A stretch of DNA of 64,000 nucleotides, taken from positions 4,834,501 to 4,898,500 of the forward strand of contig NZ_CP108462.1 of the NCBI RefSeq assembly GCF_036226365.1. Direction: 5' to 3'. The notes beneath the pieces were generated by a model. That model was given only the letters and a program-made list of their open reading frames with translations. It searched no databases and was not told the origin of the DNA. Position 1 is the stretch's first letter, and each line of letters opens with the position of its first letter. This DNA is from Streptomyces sp. NBC_01262 (GTDB lineage: Bacteria > Actinomycetota > Actinomycetes > Streptomycetales > Streptomycetaceae). The position numbers were made by a program, and so were the translations under genes. Positions 15,384 through 24,903 of the stretch are shown here, in pieces.

Positions 15384-17102
15384 ATGGCTCGACACCTCAT
15401 CACCAGCGCCCTTCCGTACATCAACGGGATCAAGCACCTGGGCAACATGGTGGGGTCCATGCTCCCGGCCGACGTCTACTCCCGTTACCTGCGCCAGCGC
15501 GGCCACGAGGTCCTCTACATCTGCGCCACCGACGAGCACGGCACCCCCGCCGAGCTGGCCGCCAAGGAGGCCGGCCTGCCGGTCGACACCTTCTGCGCCC
15601 AGCAGCACGACGCCCAGAAGGCGATCTACGACGGCTTCGCCCTGGCCTTCGACTACTTCGGCCGCAGCTCCTCCCCGCAGAACATCGAGATCACCCAGAC
15701 CATCGCGCGCGCACTGAAGGCCAACGGCTTCATCGAGGAGCGCTCGATCAGCCAGGTCTTCTCCCTGGACGACGAGCGCTTCCTGCCCGACCGCTACATC
15801 GTCGGCACCTGCCCGCACTGCGGCTACGACAAGGCCCGCGGCGACCAGTGCGAGAACTGCACCCGCGTCCTGGACCCGACCGACCTCATCGACCCGCGCT
15901 CCGCGATCAGCGGCAGCAGCCGCCTTGAGGTCCGCGAAACCAAGCACCTCTTCCTCCTCCAGTCCAAGCTGGCCGACGAGGTCGAGGCCTGGGTCGACGA
16001 GCACGGCAAGGACTGGCCGGTGCTGGCCTCGTCGATCGCCCGCAAGTGGCTCAGCGAGGGCCTGCACGACCGCGCCATCACCCGCGACCTCGACTGGGGC
16101 GTCCCGGTCCCGGCCGACACCTGGCCCGAGCTGGCGGCCGAGGGCAAGGTCTTCTACGTCTGGTTCGACGCGCCCATCGAGTACATCGGCGCGACGAAGG
16201 AGTGGGCCGACGAGGACCCGGCCGACCGCGACTGGAAGTCCTGGTGGTACGACGTCGACACCGACGTCCGCTACACCGAGTTCATGGCCAAGGACAACGT
16301 CCCCTTCCACACCGTCATGTTCCCGGCGACCCTGCTGGGCACCCGCGACAAGTGGAAGAAGGTCGACTACGTCAAGGCCTTCAACTGGCTTAACTACTAC
16401 GGCGGCAAGTTCTCCACCTCGCAGCGCCGCGGCATCTTCACCGACGCCGCCCTGGAGATCCTGCCCGCCGACTACTGGCGCTACTTCCTCATCGCCAACG
16501 CCCCCGAGTCCGACGACACCTCCTTCACCTGGGAGCACTTCGCCTCCTCGGTCAACAAGGACCTCGCCGACACCCTCGGCAACTTCGTCAACCGCGTCCT
16601 GTCCTTCTCCCGCAAGCGCTTCGGCGACGACGTCCCGGCCGGCAGCGCCCCCGGCGACGCCGAGGCCAGGCTCGGCGAGCAGATCGCCGAACTGCTCACC
16701 GAGTACGAGGGCCACATGGAGTCCCTCCAGTTCCGCAAGGCCGCCCAGGCCCTGCGCGCCCTGTGGAGCGCCGGCAACTCCTACCTGGAGGAGAAGGCCC
16801 CCTGGATGGAGATCAAGACCGACCCCGACGGCGCCGCCCTGACCCTGCGCACCGCGATGAACCTCATCCACCTCTACGCGGTCGTCTCCGAGCCCTTCAT
16901 CCCGGCCACGGCCGCCGCGATGCGCGGCGCCTTCGCCCTGGACGGCGACACCGCCGCCTGGGTCGGCCCCGACGAGGCCCGCGCCCTCGCCTCCGTCCCG
17001 GCCGGGACGCCCTTCACCGTCCCCCCGGTCCTCTTCGCCAAGATCACCGAGGACGACCTCGACTCCTACCGCGAGCGCTTCGGCGGCGACCCCGACCAGT
17101 AA
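15384..17102 (+). CDS. metG: Methionyl-tRNA synthetase
   Basis: 572 residues, class I aminoacyl-tRNA synthetase charging tRNA-Met with methionine. The HIGH-type motif is in INGIKHLGN (13-21). A zinc knuckle uses C143, C146, C156 and C159. The KMSKS loop is K342-F-S-T-S, the variant common in actinobacterial enzymes of this length. The anticodon-binding helical domain follows, and there is no C-terminal tRNA-binding appendix, as is usual for the ~570-residue actinobacterial form. GGGAG precedes the ATG. The gene downstream starts 84 bp on and is unrelated in function. Confidence 0.98.
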   Translation: MARHLITSALPYINGIKHLGNMVGSMLPADVYSRYLRQRGHEVLYICATDEHGTPAELAAKEAGLPVDTFCAQQHDAQKAIYDGFALAFDYFGRSSSPQNIEITQTIARALKANGFIEERSISQVFSLDDERFLPDRYIVGTCPHCGYDKARGDQCENCTRVLDPTDLIDPRSAISGSSRLEVRETKHLFLLQSKLADEVEAWVDEHGKDWPVLASSIARKWLSEGLHDRAITRDLDWGVPVPADTWPELAAEGKVFYVWFDAPIEYIGATKEWADEDPADRDWKSWWYDVDTDVRYTEFMAKDNVPFHTVMFPATLLGTRDKWKKVDYVKAFNWLNYYGGKFSTSQRRGIFTDAALEILPADYWRYFLIANAPESDDTSFTWEHFASSVNKDLADTLGNFVNRVLSFSRKRFGDDVPAGSAPGDAEARLGEQIAELLTEYEGHMESLQFRKAAQALRALWSAGNSYLEEKAPWMEIKTDPDGAALTLRTAMNLIHLYAVVSEPFIPATAAAMRGAFALDGDTAAWVGPDEARALASVPAGTPFTVPPVLFAKITEDDLDSYRERFGGDPDQ

Positions 17103-17186
17103 GCCGATGACCAAGATCTGGTAAAGTCCGCGCACTTGTGCGAGGGCGGGGACCCTCCCAGGGATCAATGGGGAGGGACCTTCACC

Positions 17187-20100
17187 ATGGGCCGTCATGC
17201 CCTGAGACGCGGACGCCTGGCGGCCGCCGTCTCCATCACATCGCTGGCCGTCGTGGCCGGACTCGTACCGCTCCTCGTCGATTCGGCGGCCGGCACCGCG
17301 CAGGCCGCCGAATCGACGAGGTCGCAGATAGTGGTCGACACTCCGCAGACGGCAACGCCCCGGCGTGAACGGCTGCTCGCCGCCGGGGAGACCGGCTTCC
17401 TGCACCGGCAGGGAGAGGTCAGCGGACTGCTGTGGACCAGCTACGCGGACGGGACCACGGTCGGCGTCGAAGGGCCGGACGGCGTCTACGAGCCGGATTC
17501 GCCCTGCTACTACATCAACGAGACCTGCCCCTCCGGCTGGTACGGGCAGGGCGCCGACACCGTCGCGCTGCCGGACCTCCGCGACAACGACCCCGTCTCC
17601 CTGTGGACCCCGGGCTCGGCCGACCTGAAGACCGTCGACCTCTCCTCCACCGTCAGCACCGGCTCGACCGACTACATCGGTACGTTCGGCAGCACCGTCG
17701 TCGCCTACGACCAGGACTCGGTCATCCACGAAGAGGATGTGGCCGACCAGTGGCTGGAGCTCAACGACTTCGTCGACGGCAAGCAGCGCAACCGCGTCGT
17801 GACCGGCTATCCGGCGGGTGCCTCGCGCTATGTCGGGTCGCAGACCGGTGACGCGTCCGGTGCCCTGATTGTGTACACCCTGGAGAGCACGCTGCGCATC
17901 GGGTACCTCGACTTCGCGACGGCCAAGTTCACCGAGGCCTTCACCGGGGTCGACAACTCCCCACAGCTGATCCTGACCGCCGACCGCGTGGGCTGGTACA
18001 CGGCGGCCTCCGGCCTCCATCTCAAGCCCCGCACCGACCTCACCGCCGAGGAGACGGTGCCGGTCGCGGGCGGTGCCACCACGGGCGGCCTGCCGGTGCT
18101 CGTCGGGGACTGGCTGCTGCTGGGCACCGTGGCGGTCTCCCTGACCGACGGCTCGGCCCGGACGCTGTTGTCCAGCGCTTACGGCAACCCGCTCGCCACC
18201 CCCGACGGCGGTGCGCTCGTCGCGGGCGGCACGGGCACCACCGACTGGTGGGTCCAGCGGGTCACCCAGGGCGCGGACGGCACCCTTGAGCTGACCAAGG
18301 TGCTCAAGGTTCCCCCGTACGAGAAGGACACCACGGGCCTGGCCCTGAGCCGCGGCCACCTGCGCATCGCGAAGGCCACCGGCAGCAGCGGCGACTCCAC
18401 CACGACCAACCGGACGCTGTCCACCGCGAGCGACGGCACGCTCAGCGCGTCCGCCGCCACCGAAGGCCAGCAGGCCGTTGCCGACTGCCCCTACGCGGAC
18501 ACCGCCTGTGCCGGGCTGTGGGGCGACACCACAGAGGGCGATGTCGGGCTGATCACCTACTACGACGACGAGTCCGGTTACGAAGACGCCGACAGGCTGG
18601 TCACCCACGACGACACGGCGGGCTCCAGCAGCTACGTCCTTGAGTTCGGCACGCACGAGGGGCGGATCGTCGACGTCTCCGACGAGTGGGCGGTCTACAA
18701 CTCCGGCGGCACCTCTCCGGCGCAGTACGTCGGCGAGTTCGGCCAGGGCCAGCAGCTGAAGCGGTCCATCCGGGCCGCCGCCCTTGACGGCCCCACCCTG
18801 TGGAGCGCCACCTCGACCGCCGGCCAGCTCACCTCGTACAGCCTGGAGACCGAGAAGACCCTCAGCACGGTCCAGACCGGCTCCGGCTGCGTACCGGACG
18901 AACTCCAGGCCGTCGGGCACTGGGTGTACTGGAGCTGCGCGACCACCGGCAAGGCCGGGGTGTACGACACCACGGCCAAGACCTCGGTGCCGGTGACCCC
19001 CGGCGACGTACTGCTCGGCGACGGCTTCACCGTCCGCCACGACCACACCGCGGACACCCTGGTCCTCACCGACGCCGCGACAGCGGCCACGAGCGTGCTC
19101 GCCAGCGCCGTGCCCGACAGCGGCCTGGCCGCCGACCGGCGCTACCGCTGGACGGTCGACGAGTACACCGGCCTGGTCGCCTGGACCGGCGCCCTGGAAC
19201 AGGTCCACGTCAGCACGACCGGCGTGACGCCCTCCAACCCGACGGCGTACACCTCCTGGGGCGACTACTACCTGTACCCCAAGGTCTCCGACGCCGACTA
19301 CAAGACCTGGAACGGCTACTGGCTGCTGTCCCGCCCGGTCTCCTCCTGGAGCGTGACCTTCACCTCCGTCCAGGGCGGCGTCACGCACACCATCACCGGC
19401 GGACCGGCCACGGCCTACGTGTCCGCCGCCTGGAACGGAAAGACCGCCTCCGGCGCATACCTCCCCAACGGGGAGTTCACCTGGAAGCTCAAGGCCACCG
19501 GCCTCGGCAGCGCGACCGCGGCGACCGTGAAATCCGGGTCCGTGTTCATGTCGGGCGGCGCCGCCGTCCGGCGGGACTACGGCAGCATCGACGGCGTCGA
19601 CGGGCGGGGTGATCTGATCACCCTCAGCTCGTCCGGCGCGCTGACCTACCGCTTCGGAACGAAGTTCACGGAGCCCCGGGCGGGCACCGGCTGGCCCAGC
19701 ACCATCAAGGCCGTCCCCTTCGGCGACCTCAGCGGGGACCGCTGCAACGATCTCCTCGTACGCCTCGCCAGCGGCGCCCTGCGCCTGTACAAGCCCGGCT
19801 GTGGCAGCGCGGCCAAGCCCAGCACCGCGTACACCGCGCTCGGCACGGGCTGGAACCAGTACGACATCCTCACCTCCCCCGGCGACCTGACCGGCGACGG
19901 CCGCGCCGATCTGATCGCCCGCAACTCCTCCACCGGCGACGTCTACCTCTACAAGGCCACCAGCGCCGGCAAGCTGTCGGCCCGCGTCAAGCTCTACTCC
20001 AACTGGAAGGGCTACAAGAAGATCATCGGCGCCGGCGACCTCAACGGCGACGGCCGCGGCGACCTGCTCGCCCAGGACAAGTCCAACGAGCTCTGGCGCT

Positions 20101-20333
20101 ACTACGGCACCGGCACGGGCACCTTCGGCGCCAGGACCAAGCTCTTCAACGACTGGGGCGCCTCCTACAACGTGATCATCGGCGTCAACGACATCACCGA
20201 CGACGGCAAGGCCGACCTGGTCTCCCGCGACTCCTCCGGCACCCTGTGGCGCAACGCCGGCAACGGCGCCGGGTCCTTCGGCGGCCGTACGAAGATCAGC
20301 ACGGGCTGGGGAAGCTACAAGGCCCTGTTCTGA
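17187..20333 (+). CDS. Large secreted FG-GAP/VCBS repeat protein
   Basis: 1048 residues from ATG 17187 with GGGAGGG upstream. A signal peptide (basic RRGRLAAA, hydrophobic core, cleavage near AQAAE) directs export. The N-terminal ~650 residues look like a beta-propeller with recurring strands (WTPGSADLKTVDLSS, LWSATSTAGQLTSYSLETEK). A FlgD-like Ig insertion with WNGKTASGAYLPNGEFTWKL follows. The C-terminal ~260 residues hold FG-GAP/VCBS repeats with calcium-type loops (DLSGDRCNDLLVR, DLTGDGRADLIAR, DLNGDGRGDLLAQ, DITDDGKADLVSR). This architecture is frequent in Streptomyces extracellular proteins of unknown role. No catalytic motif was recognised; binding or adhesion is the most one can infer. 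Confidence 0.85.
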   Translation: MGRHALRRGRLAAAVSITSLAVVAGLVPLLVDSAAGTAQAAESTRSQIVVDTPQTATPRRERLLAAGETGFLHRQGEVSGLLWTSYADGTTVGVEGPDGVYEPDSPCYYINETCPSGWYGQGADTVALPDLRDNDPVSLWTPGSADLKTVDLSSTVSTGSTDYIGTFGSTVVAYDQDSVIHEEDVADQWLELNDFVDGKQRNRVVTGYPAGASRYVGSQTGDASGALIVYTLESTLRIGYLDFATAKFTEAFTGVDNSPQLILTADRVGWYTAASGLHLKPRTDLTAEETVPVAGGATTGGLPVLVGDWLLLGTVAVSLTDGSARTLLSSAYGNPLATPDGGALVAGGTGTTDWWVQRVTQGADGTLELTKVLKVPPYEKDTTGLALSRGHLRIAKATGSSGDSTTTNRTLSTASDGTLSASAATEGQQAVADCPYADTACAGLWGDTTEGDVGLITYYDDESGYEDADRLVTHDDTAGSSSYVLEFGTHEGRIVDVSDEWAVYNSGGTSPAQYVGEFGQGQQLKRSIRAAALDGPTLWSATSTAGQLTSYSLETEKTLSTVQTGSGCVPDELQAVGHWVYWSCATTGKAGVYDTTAKTSVPVTPGDVLLGDGFTVRHDHTADTLVLTDAATAATSVLASAVPDSGLAADRRYRWTVDEYTGLVAWTGALEQVHVSTTGVTPSNPTAYTSWGDYYLYPKVSDADYKTWNGYWLLSRPVSSWSVTFTSVQGGVTHTITGGPATAYVSAAWNGKTASGAYLPNGEFTWKLKATGLGSATAATVKSGSVFMSGGAAVRRDYGSIDGVDGRGDLITLSSSGALTYRFGTKFTEPRAGTGWPSTIKAVPFGDLSGDRCNDLLVRLASGALRLYKPGCGSAAKPSTAYTALGTGWNQYDILTSPGDLTGDGRADLIARNSSTGDVYLYKATSAGKLSARVKLYSNWKGYKKIIGAGDLNGDGRGDLLAQDKSNELWRYYGTGTGTFGARTKLFNDWGASYNVIIGVNDITDDGKADLVSRDSSGTLWRNAGNGAGSFGGRTKISTGWGSYKALF

Positions 20334-20352
20334 CAGCGCGCGACAAGCGCAC

Positions 20353-20397
20353 ACGACAGCGCCCCCGGAAGCCTGAGGCTTCCGGGGGCGCTGTCGT
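20353..20397. terminator. Strong bidirectional terminator, FG-GAP gene / aspS
   Basis: A perfect 21-bp stem (20353-20373 with 20377-20397, beginning ACGACAGCGCCCCCGGAAGC) closes on a 3-nt loop. It lies between the converging FG-GAP and aspS genes. Confidence 0.9.
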
Positions 20398-20407
20398 GCG
20401 TGCGGCG

Positions 20408-22180
20408 TTACTTCGCCGGCTTCGCCGCCGGCTTGCGCAGCGAGAGGTGCAGCTCCCTCAGCCGCGTGTCGTCGACCTCGCTCGGGGCGCCCATGAGCAG
20501 GTCCTGGGCGTGCTGGTTGAGCGGGAAGGCGATGGTCTCGCGGATGTTGGGCTCGTCGGCCAGCAGCATGACCATGCGGTCGACGCCGGGGGCGATGCCG
20601 CCGTGCGGCGGGGCGCCGAAGTGGAAGGCGCGGAGCATGCCGCCGAACTCGTGCTCGACGGTGTCGCGGTCGTAGCCGGCGATGGCGAACGCCTTGTACA
20701 TGACGTCGGGCTCGTGGTTCCGGATCGCACCGGAGGACAGCTCGACGCCGTTGCAGACGATGTCGTACTGCCAGGCCAGGATGTCCAGCGGGTCCTTGGT
20801 CTCCAGCGCCTCCAGGCCGCCCTGCGGCATGGAGAAGGGGTTGTGGGAGAACTCGATCTGCCCGGTGTCCTCGTTCTTCTCGAACATCGGGAAGTCGACG
20901 ATCCAGCAGAAGCGGAAGACGCCGTCCTCGAAGTGCCCGGCCCGCTTGGCGGCCTCGACGCGCACCGGGCTCATGATCTTCGAGACCTCGTCGAACTCAC
21001 CGGCACCGAAGAAGATCGCGTGCCCCGGCTTGGCCTCGGTCGCCGCGAGCAGCGCCTTGACGTCGTCCTCGGTCAGGAACTTGGCGATCGGACCGGTCAG
21101 GCTCAGGTCGTCGCCCACCCGGACCCAGGCCAGGCCCTTGGCGCCCTGCTCGACCGCGTAGTCACCCATCTGGTCGAAGAACTTCCGGCTCTGACCGGCG
21201 GTGTCCGGCACCGGCAGCGCGCGCACGTGCTTGTCGGCGAAGGCCTTGAAGCCGGAGCCGGCGAAGACCGACGAGACATCGACGAGTTCGAGCTTCGCGC
21301 GCAGGTCGGGCTTGTCGTTGCCGTACTTGACGAGCGACTCGCGGAACGGGATGCGCGGGAAGGGCGAGGTGACGTGCCGTCCGTTGCCGAACTCCTCGAA
21401 GAGGTCGGTCATGACCTTCTCGATGACGCCGAAGACGTCCTCCTGCTCGACGAAGCTCATCTCGACGTCGAGCTGGTAGAACTCGCCGGGGGAGCGGTCG
21501 GCGCGGGAGTCCTCGTCGCGGAAGCAGGGCGCGATCTGGAAGTAGCGGTCGAAACCGGCGATCATCAGCAGCTGCTTGAACTGCTGCGGGGCCTGCGGCA
21601 GCGCGTAGAACTTGCCGGGGTGCACGCGCGAGGGCACCAGGAAGTCGCGGGCGCCCTCGGGCGAGGTGGCCGACAGGATCGGGGTCGCGAGCTCGTTGAA
21701 GCCCAGCGCCGTCATCTCCCTGCGCAGGAAGGAGATGACCTGCGTGCGCAGCATGATGTTGCGGTGCATACGCTGCCTGCGCAGGTCGAGGAAACGGTTG
21801 GTGAGCCGCGCCTCCTCGTTGGCGTTGTCCTCCGGGAAGACCGGGAAGGGCAGCGGGTCGGCCGCGCCGAGCACCTCGAAGGAGGAGACCTCGACCTCGA
21901 CCTCGCCGGTCGGCAGCTCGGGGTTGACGTTTTCCGCGCTGCGCGCGAGCACGCGTCCGTCGACGCGGATCACGGACTCCTTGGACTGGCCGCTCAGCTC
22001 CTCGTACGCGGGCGAGCCCGGCCGGACGACGAGCTGGACCAGGCCGTAGTGGTCCCTCAGGTCGACGAAGAGGATGCCGCCCAGATCGCGACGATTGTGC
22101 AGCCAACCGCTGAGGCGCACGGTGGCGTCTACGTCAGTGGCGCGCAGCTCGCCGCAAGTGTGGGATCGGTACCGATGCAT
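20408..22180 (-). CDS. aspS: Aspartyl-tRNA synthetase
   Basis: 590 residues from ATG 22180, the normal bacterial length; the 43-residue upstream extension is dropped. It starts MHRYRSHTCGELRATD, the conserved opening of bacterial AspRS. An OB-fold anticodon domain follows (VRLSGWLHNRRDLGGILFVD). Class II motif 2 reads FRDEDSRADRSPGEFYQLD, and motif 3 GGIAPGVDRMVMLL. The GAD insertion domain characteristic of bacterial enzymes lies between motifs 2 and 3. The bacterial-type protein may also charge tRNA-Asn where AsnRS is absent; this cannot be decided here. The gene is divergent from the PAS-GAF phosphatase. Confidence 0.97.
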   Translation of the reverse strand: MHRYRSHTCGELRATDVDATVRLSGWLHNRRDLGGILFVDLRDHYGLVQLVVRPGSPAYEELSGQSKESVIRVDGRVLARSAENVNPELPTGEVEVEVSSFEVLGAADPLPFPVFPEDNANEEARLTNRFLDLRRQRMHRNIMLRTQVISFLRREMTALGFNELATPILSATSPEGARDFLVPSRVHPGKFYALPQAPQQFKQLLMIAGFDRYFQIAPCFRDEDSRADRSPGEFYQLDVEMSFVEQEDVFGVIEKVMTDLFEEFGNGRHVTSPFPRIPFRESLVKYGNDKPDLRAKLELVDVSSVFAGSGFKAFADKHVRALPVPDTAGQSRKFFDQMGDYAVEQGAKGLAWVRVGDDLSLTGPIAKFLTEDDVKALLAATEAKPGHAIFFGAGEFDEVSKIMSPVRVEAAKRAGHFEDGVFRFCWIVDFPMFEKNEDTGQIEFSHNPFSMPQGGLEALETKDPLDILAWQYDIVCNGVELSSGAIRNHEPDVMYKAFAIAGYDRDTVEHEFGGMLRAFHFGAPPHGGIAPGVDRMVMLLADEPNIRETIAFPLNQHAQDLLMGAPSEVDDTRLRELHLSLRKPAAKPAK

Positions 22181-22308
22181 CTCATTCGTCCAATGTCTTC
22201 GGGTGTCGTCGGATTCGTGGATTTCGCAGCAGGGCGCTAATAGCCTACCGGTGAGGGGGTCACGGCCCCCATTCGTATGATCAGCACAAATCGCCATAAA
22301 GTGGAGCA

Positions 22309-24369
22309 ATGCGCACCGAGGACGTGCTCGCCGCCGTTGACACCGGGGTCTGGCGGTGGAAGAACGACGACGACGTGTACCTCGACGCCGTCACCGCCCG
22401 GCTCCTGGGTATCGGCCCGGGTGGCCCGGTGACCGTCAGTGTCGGATCCGTCCGGGCCTGCTACCACGCGTCGGACTACGTGGAGATGCTGGCCGCCGTG
22501 GCGCTGGCCATCGTCGAGCGCACGGTCGCCGAGACGATGCTGCGCGTCGTGGACAAGGACAACACCGTCCTGCGCACCGTGATGATGCGGACCTGGGCCG
22601 TGCCCGGGCCGGAAGGCTGGCCGTCGGAGATGGTCGGCACCGTGCACGAGGTGCGGACCAATCCCGAGCAGCTCGCGCCCGCGGCCGTCGCGGAGGCCGG
22701 CCGCAAGGACTGGCGGCGCTCCCGCGAGGCGTTCCTGCTGGACGCCGGGCGGGCCCTGGCGGAGGCGAACAGCACGGAGGAAGTGCTGCGCGTGGCGTCC
22801 CAGCTGGCCATGCCGGGGTTCCAGCCGGATGGCTTCGCGGTCTTCGGGGTCGAGGGCGACCGGCTGTCGGTCGTGGGGCACCACGGGCAGCAGCCCGGCG
22901 ACGAGCTGCCGTTCCTGGAGATGCCGCTGACCACGGACTACCCGGCCGCCGAGGTGGTGCGCAGCGGGCATGCCGTGTATCTGCGCACCCCGCAGGAGTA
23001 CAAGGACCGCTATCCGGCGACCTGGCCGCTGGCCGAGGGATTCGGCCGGGAGTCCTGGGCCTTCCTCCCGCTGGCCGTCACCGGCCACACGATCGGCGCA
23101 TGGCTGGCCGCCTTCAAGTACCCGGTGACCTTCACCCCCGACGAGCGCTCGGTGCTGACGACGGTGGCGCGCATGCTGGCCCAGGCCCTGTCGCGTACGC
23201 ATCTGAACGAGGCCGAGCGCGAGCTGTCCGACGGCCTCCAGCGGGCCATGCTCCCCGGTCCGTCGCCCCGCGTGGAGGGCATGTCGCTCGCCGCCCGCTA
23301 CATCCCCACCGGTGGCGGCCTGCAGGTCGGCGGCGACTGGTACGACGTCATCGACCTGCCGTCGGGCCGCAGCGCCGTGGTCATCGGCGACGTCCAGGGC
23401 CACGACATACGCGCGGCTGGCATCATGGGCCAGCTCCGGATCGCCCTGCGCGCGTACGCCGCCGAGGGCCACGGCCCGGACGCGGTGATGTCCCGCGCCT
23501 CCCGCTTCCTCGCCGGGCTCGACCAGGAGCGCTTCGCGACCTGCCTGTACGCCGAGATAGACCCGGCCAACGGCACCCTGGACGTCGTCCGGGCCGGGCA
23601 CCCGGACCCCGTCATCCGGCTCACCGACGGCACCACGCTGCCCCGCCACACCGCCGGCGGGCTGCCGCTGGGCATCCTCCCCGACACGGACTACCCGACC
23701 ACCCGGCTGGTGCTGTCCCCCGGCGAGATCCTGCTGCTGTGCACCGACGGGCTCATCGAGACCGGCGGCCACGACCTGGAGACCGGCCTCAAGCGCATCA
23801 ACGCCGTCCTGAGCACCGGCCTCACCGACGGCAGCCTCGACATCCTCGCCGACACCCTCGTCGAGGCCGTCCACGGCCCCCTCTCGCACCGCACCACCGG
23901 CCCGCTCTCGGACCGCCGCGAGGACGACATCGCCCTTCTGCTGCTGCGCCGCGAGCCCGGCGGCCCCACCTGCGACCTCCCGGCACGCCGCACCGTCCTC
24001 ACCGTCTCCCAGACCGACCCCCGCCAGATCCGCACCGCCCGGCACGAGATCCGCGCCCTGCTCCACGACTGGCAGGCCGAGGACCAGGTGGACGCCGCGA
24101 TACTGCTGGTCTCCGAGCTGGCCACCAACGTCCTGGTCCACACCGACGAGGACGCCGTCCTCACCGCCCGCATCCTGGGCATGCCGGGCGGCCGCCGCCT
24201 GCGCATCGACGTGCACGACCGCAACGACGACATGCCCCACCGCCGCACCCCCGGCGAGATGGCCTCCGGCGGCCGCGGCCTCATCCTCATCGAGAGCCTC
24301 GCCGACGCCTGGGGCGTGGACCCCCACGGCGACGGCAAGGCCATCTGGTTCGAGCTCTACGAGAGGTAG
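22309..24369 (+). CDS. PAS-GAF-SpoIIE phosphatase-RsbW-like ATPase fusion
   Basis: 686 residues with four regions in order: PAS-like (about 10-115), GAF (about 140-305, with FAVFGVEGDRLSVVGHHG), PP2C/SpoIIE (about 320-545, GGDWYDVIDL, VIGDVQGHDIRAAGIMGQLR and LLLCTDGLIE) and a C-terminal GHKL ATPase (about 560-686, LVSELATNVLVHTD and GGRGLILIESLADAWG). It thus carries both opposite activities of a partner-switching circuit: dephosphorylation of a STAS antagonist and a kinase/anti-sigma module. The protein is soluble, so the signal is probably intracellular. The STAS protein at 11250-11594 is a candidate substrate. The metal-binding Asp residues of PP2C appear present. Confidence 0.92.
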   Translation: MRTEDVLAAVDTGVWRWKNDDDVYLDAVTARLLGIGPGGPVTVSVGSVRACYHASDYVEMLAAVALAIVERTVAETMLRVVDKDNTVLRTVMMRTWAVPGPEGWPSEMVGTVHEVRTNPEQLAPAAVAEAGRKDWRRSREAFLLDAGRALAEANSTEEVLRVASQLAMPGFQPDGFAVFGVEGDRLSVVGHHGQQPGDELPFLEMPLTTDYPAAEVVRSGHAVYLRTPQEYKDRYPATWPLAEGFGRESWAFLPLAVTGHTIGAWLAAFKYPVTFTPDERSVLTTVARMLAQALSRTHLNEAERELSDGLQRAMLPGPSPRVEGMSLAARYIPTGGGLQVGGDWYDVIDLPSGRSAVVIGDVQGHDIRAAGIMGQLRIALRAYAAEGHGPDAVMSRASRFLAGLDQERFATCLYAEIDPANGTLDVVRAGHPDPVIRLTDGTTLPRHTAGGLPLGILPDTDYPTTRLVLSPGEILLLCTDGLIETGGHDLETGLKRINAVLSTGLTDGSLDILADTLVEAVHGPLSHRTTGPLSDRREDDIALLLLRREPGGPTCDLPARRTVLTVSQTDPRQIRTARHEIRALLHDWQAEDQVDAAILLVSELATNVLVHTDEDAVLTARILGMPGGRRLRIDVHDRNDDMPHRRTPGEMASGGRGLILIESLADAWGVDPHGDGKAIWFELYER

Positions 24370-24389
24370 TCGGGCGGTACGCTGACCGG

Positions 24390-24821
24390 GTGTACGGCTA
24401 CGACCAGAACGTGAACCCGCAGGGCGCCGCACCCATGGCCGGGGCCGGCTACCCCGAACCCTCCCCGCCCTCCCTCGCCGACGCCGTGCGCGCGTTCACC
24501 ACCGGCTCGATGTCCGCCGAGGACTTCCAGGCGATCTTCGCCTCGTCCAAGGTCTACTGCCCGCGCGGTGACAACCCCGGCTTCCTGGCGCTGCACGACA
24601 CCCAGCAGCCCGTGATCCCGATGTTCACCTCGCTCAAGGAACTGCGCCGCTACGCCGGCAAGGACTCCAAGTACTTCGTGATCACCGGCGCCGAAGTCCT
24701 GGACCTCCTCCCGACCGGCTACGGCTTCGTCCTCGACATGGAGGGCCAGCACCGGATGGTCTTCGACGCGAAGGCCGTCGAACAGATGGTCGACTTCACG
24801 ATGCGCCGGATGTACGGCTAG
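24390..24821 (+). CDS. SseB-family protein
   Basis: 143 residues from GTG 24390, 20 bp after the preceding stop; the start has only a weak GGCGG site, so translation may depend on the upstream gene. The SseB-like domain covers about 30-140: YCPRGDNPGFLALHD, PVIPMFTSLKELRRYAG and YFVITGAEVLDLLPTGYGFVLD. The N-terminal ~25 residues are Gly/Pro-rich and disordered. SseB domains are small cytosolic alpha/beta modules found in many Streptomyces genes; several type VII or signalling neighbours are known, but the molecular function is not established. Probably in one operon with the phosphatase fusion. Confidence 0.8.
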   Translation: MYGYDQNVNPQGAAPMAGAGYPEPSPPSLADAVRAFTTGSMSAEDFQAIFASSKVYCPRGDNPGFLALHDTQQPVIPMFTSLKELRRYAGKDSKYFVITGAEVLDLLPTGYGFVLDMEGQHRMVFDAKAVEQMVDFTMRRMYG

Positions 24822-24903
24822 AACCGGTCTCGGGAATTATCCGGGACTGTTCAAGCTTCAACTACATTGGAAGCGGAACGATCCCAGGCCCGAGGAGGAC
24901 CCC

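Noticed and set aside
17103..17186. Possible tRNA or riboswitch between metG and the FG-GAP gene
   Set aside because: No cloverleaf or T-loop GTTCGAATC-type sequence; the hairpin-like G/C repeats near 17150-17180 overlap the ribosome site and do not match a known riboswitch.
15351..20354. A 1667-residue open frame on the minus strand across metG and the FG-GAP gene
   Set aside because: Antisense to two well-supported genes; Val/Gly/Arg-rich composition from high G+C codon bias, no ribosome site or domain.
20246..22240. A 664-residue plus-strand frame over aspS
   Set aside because: Shadow of aspS; biased composition and no recognisable domain.
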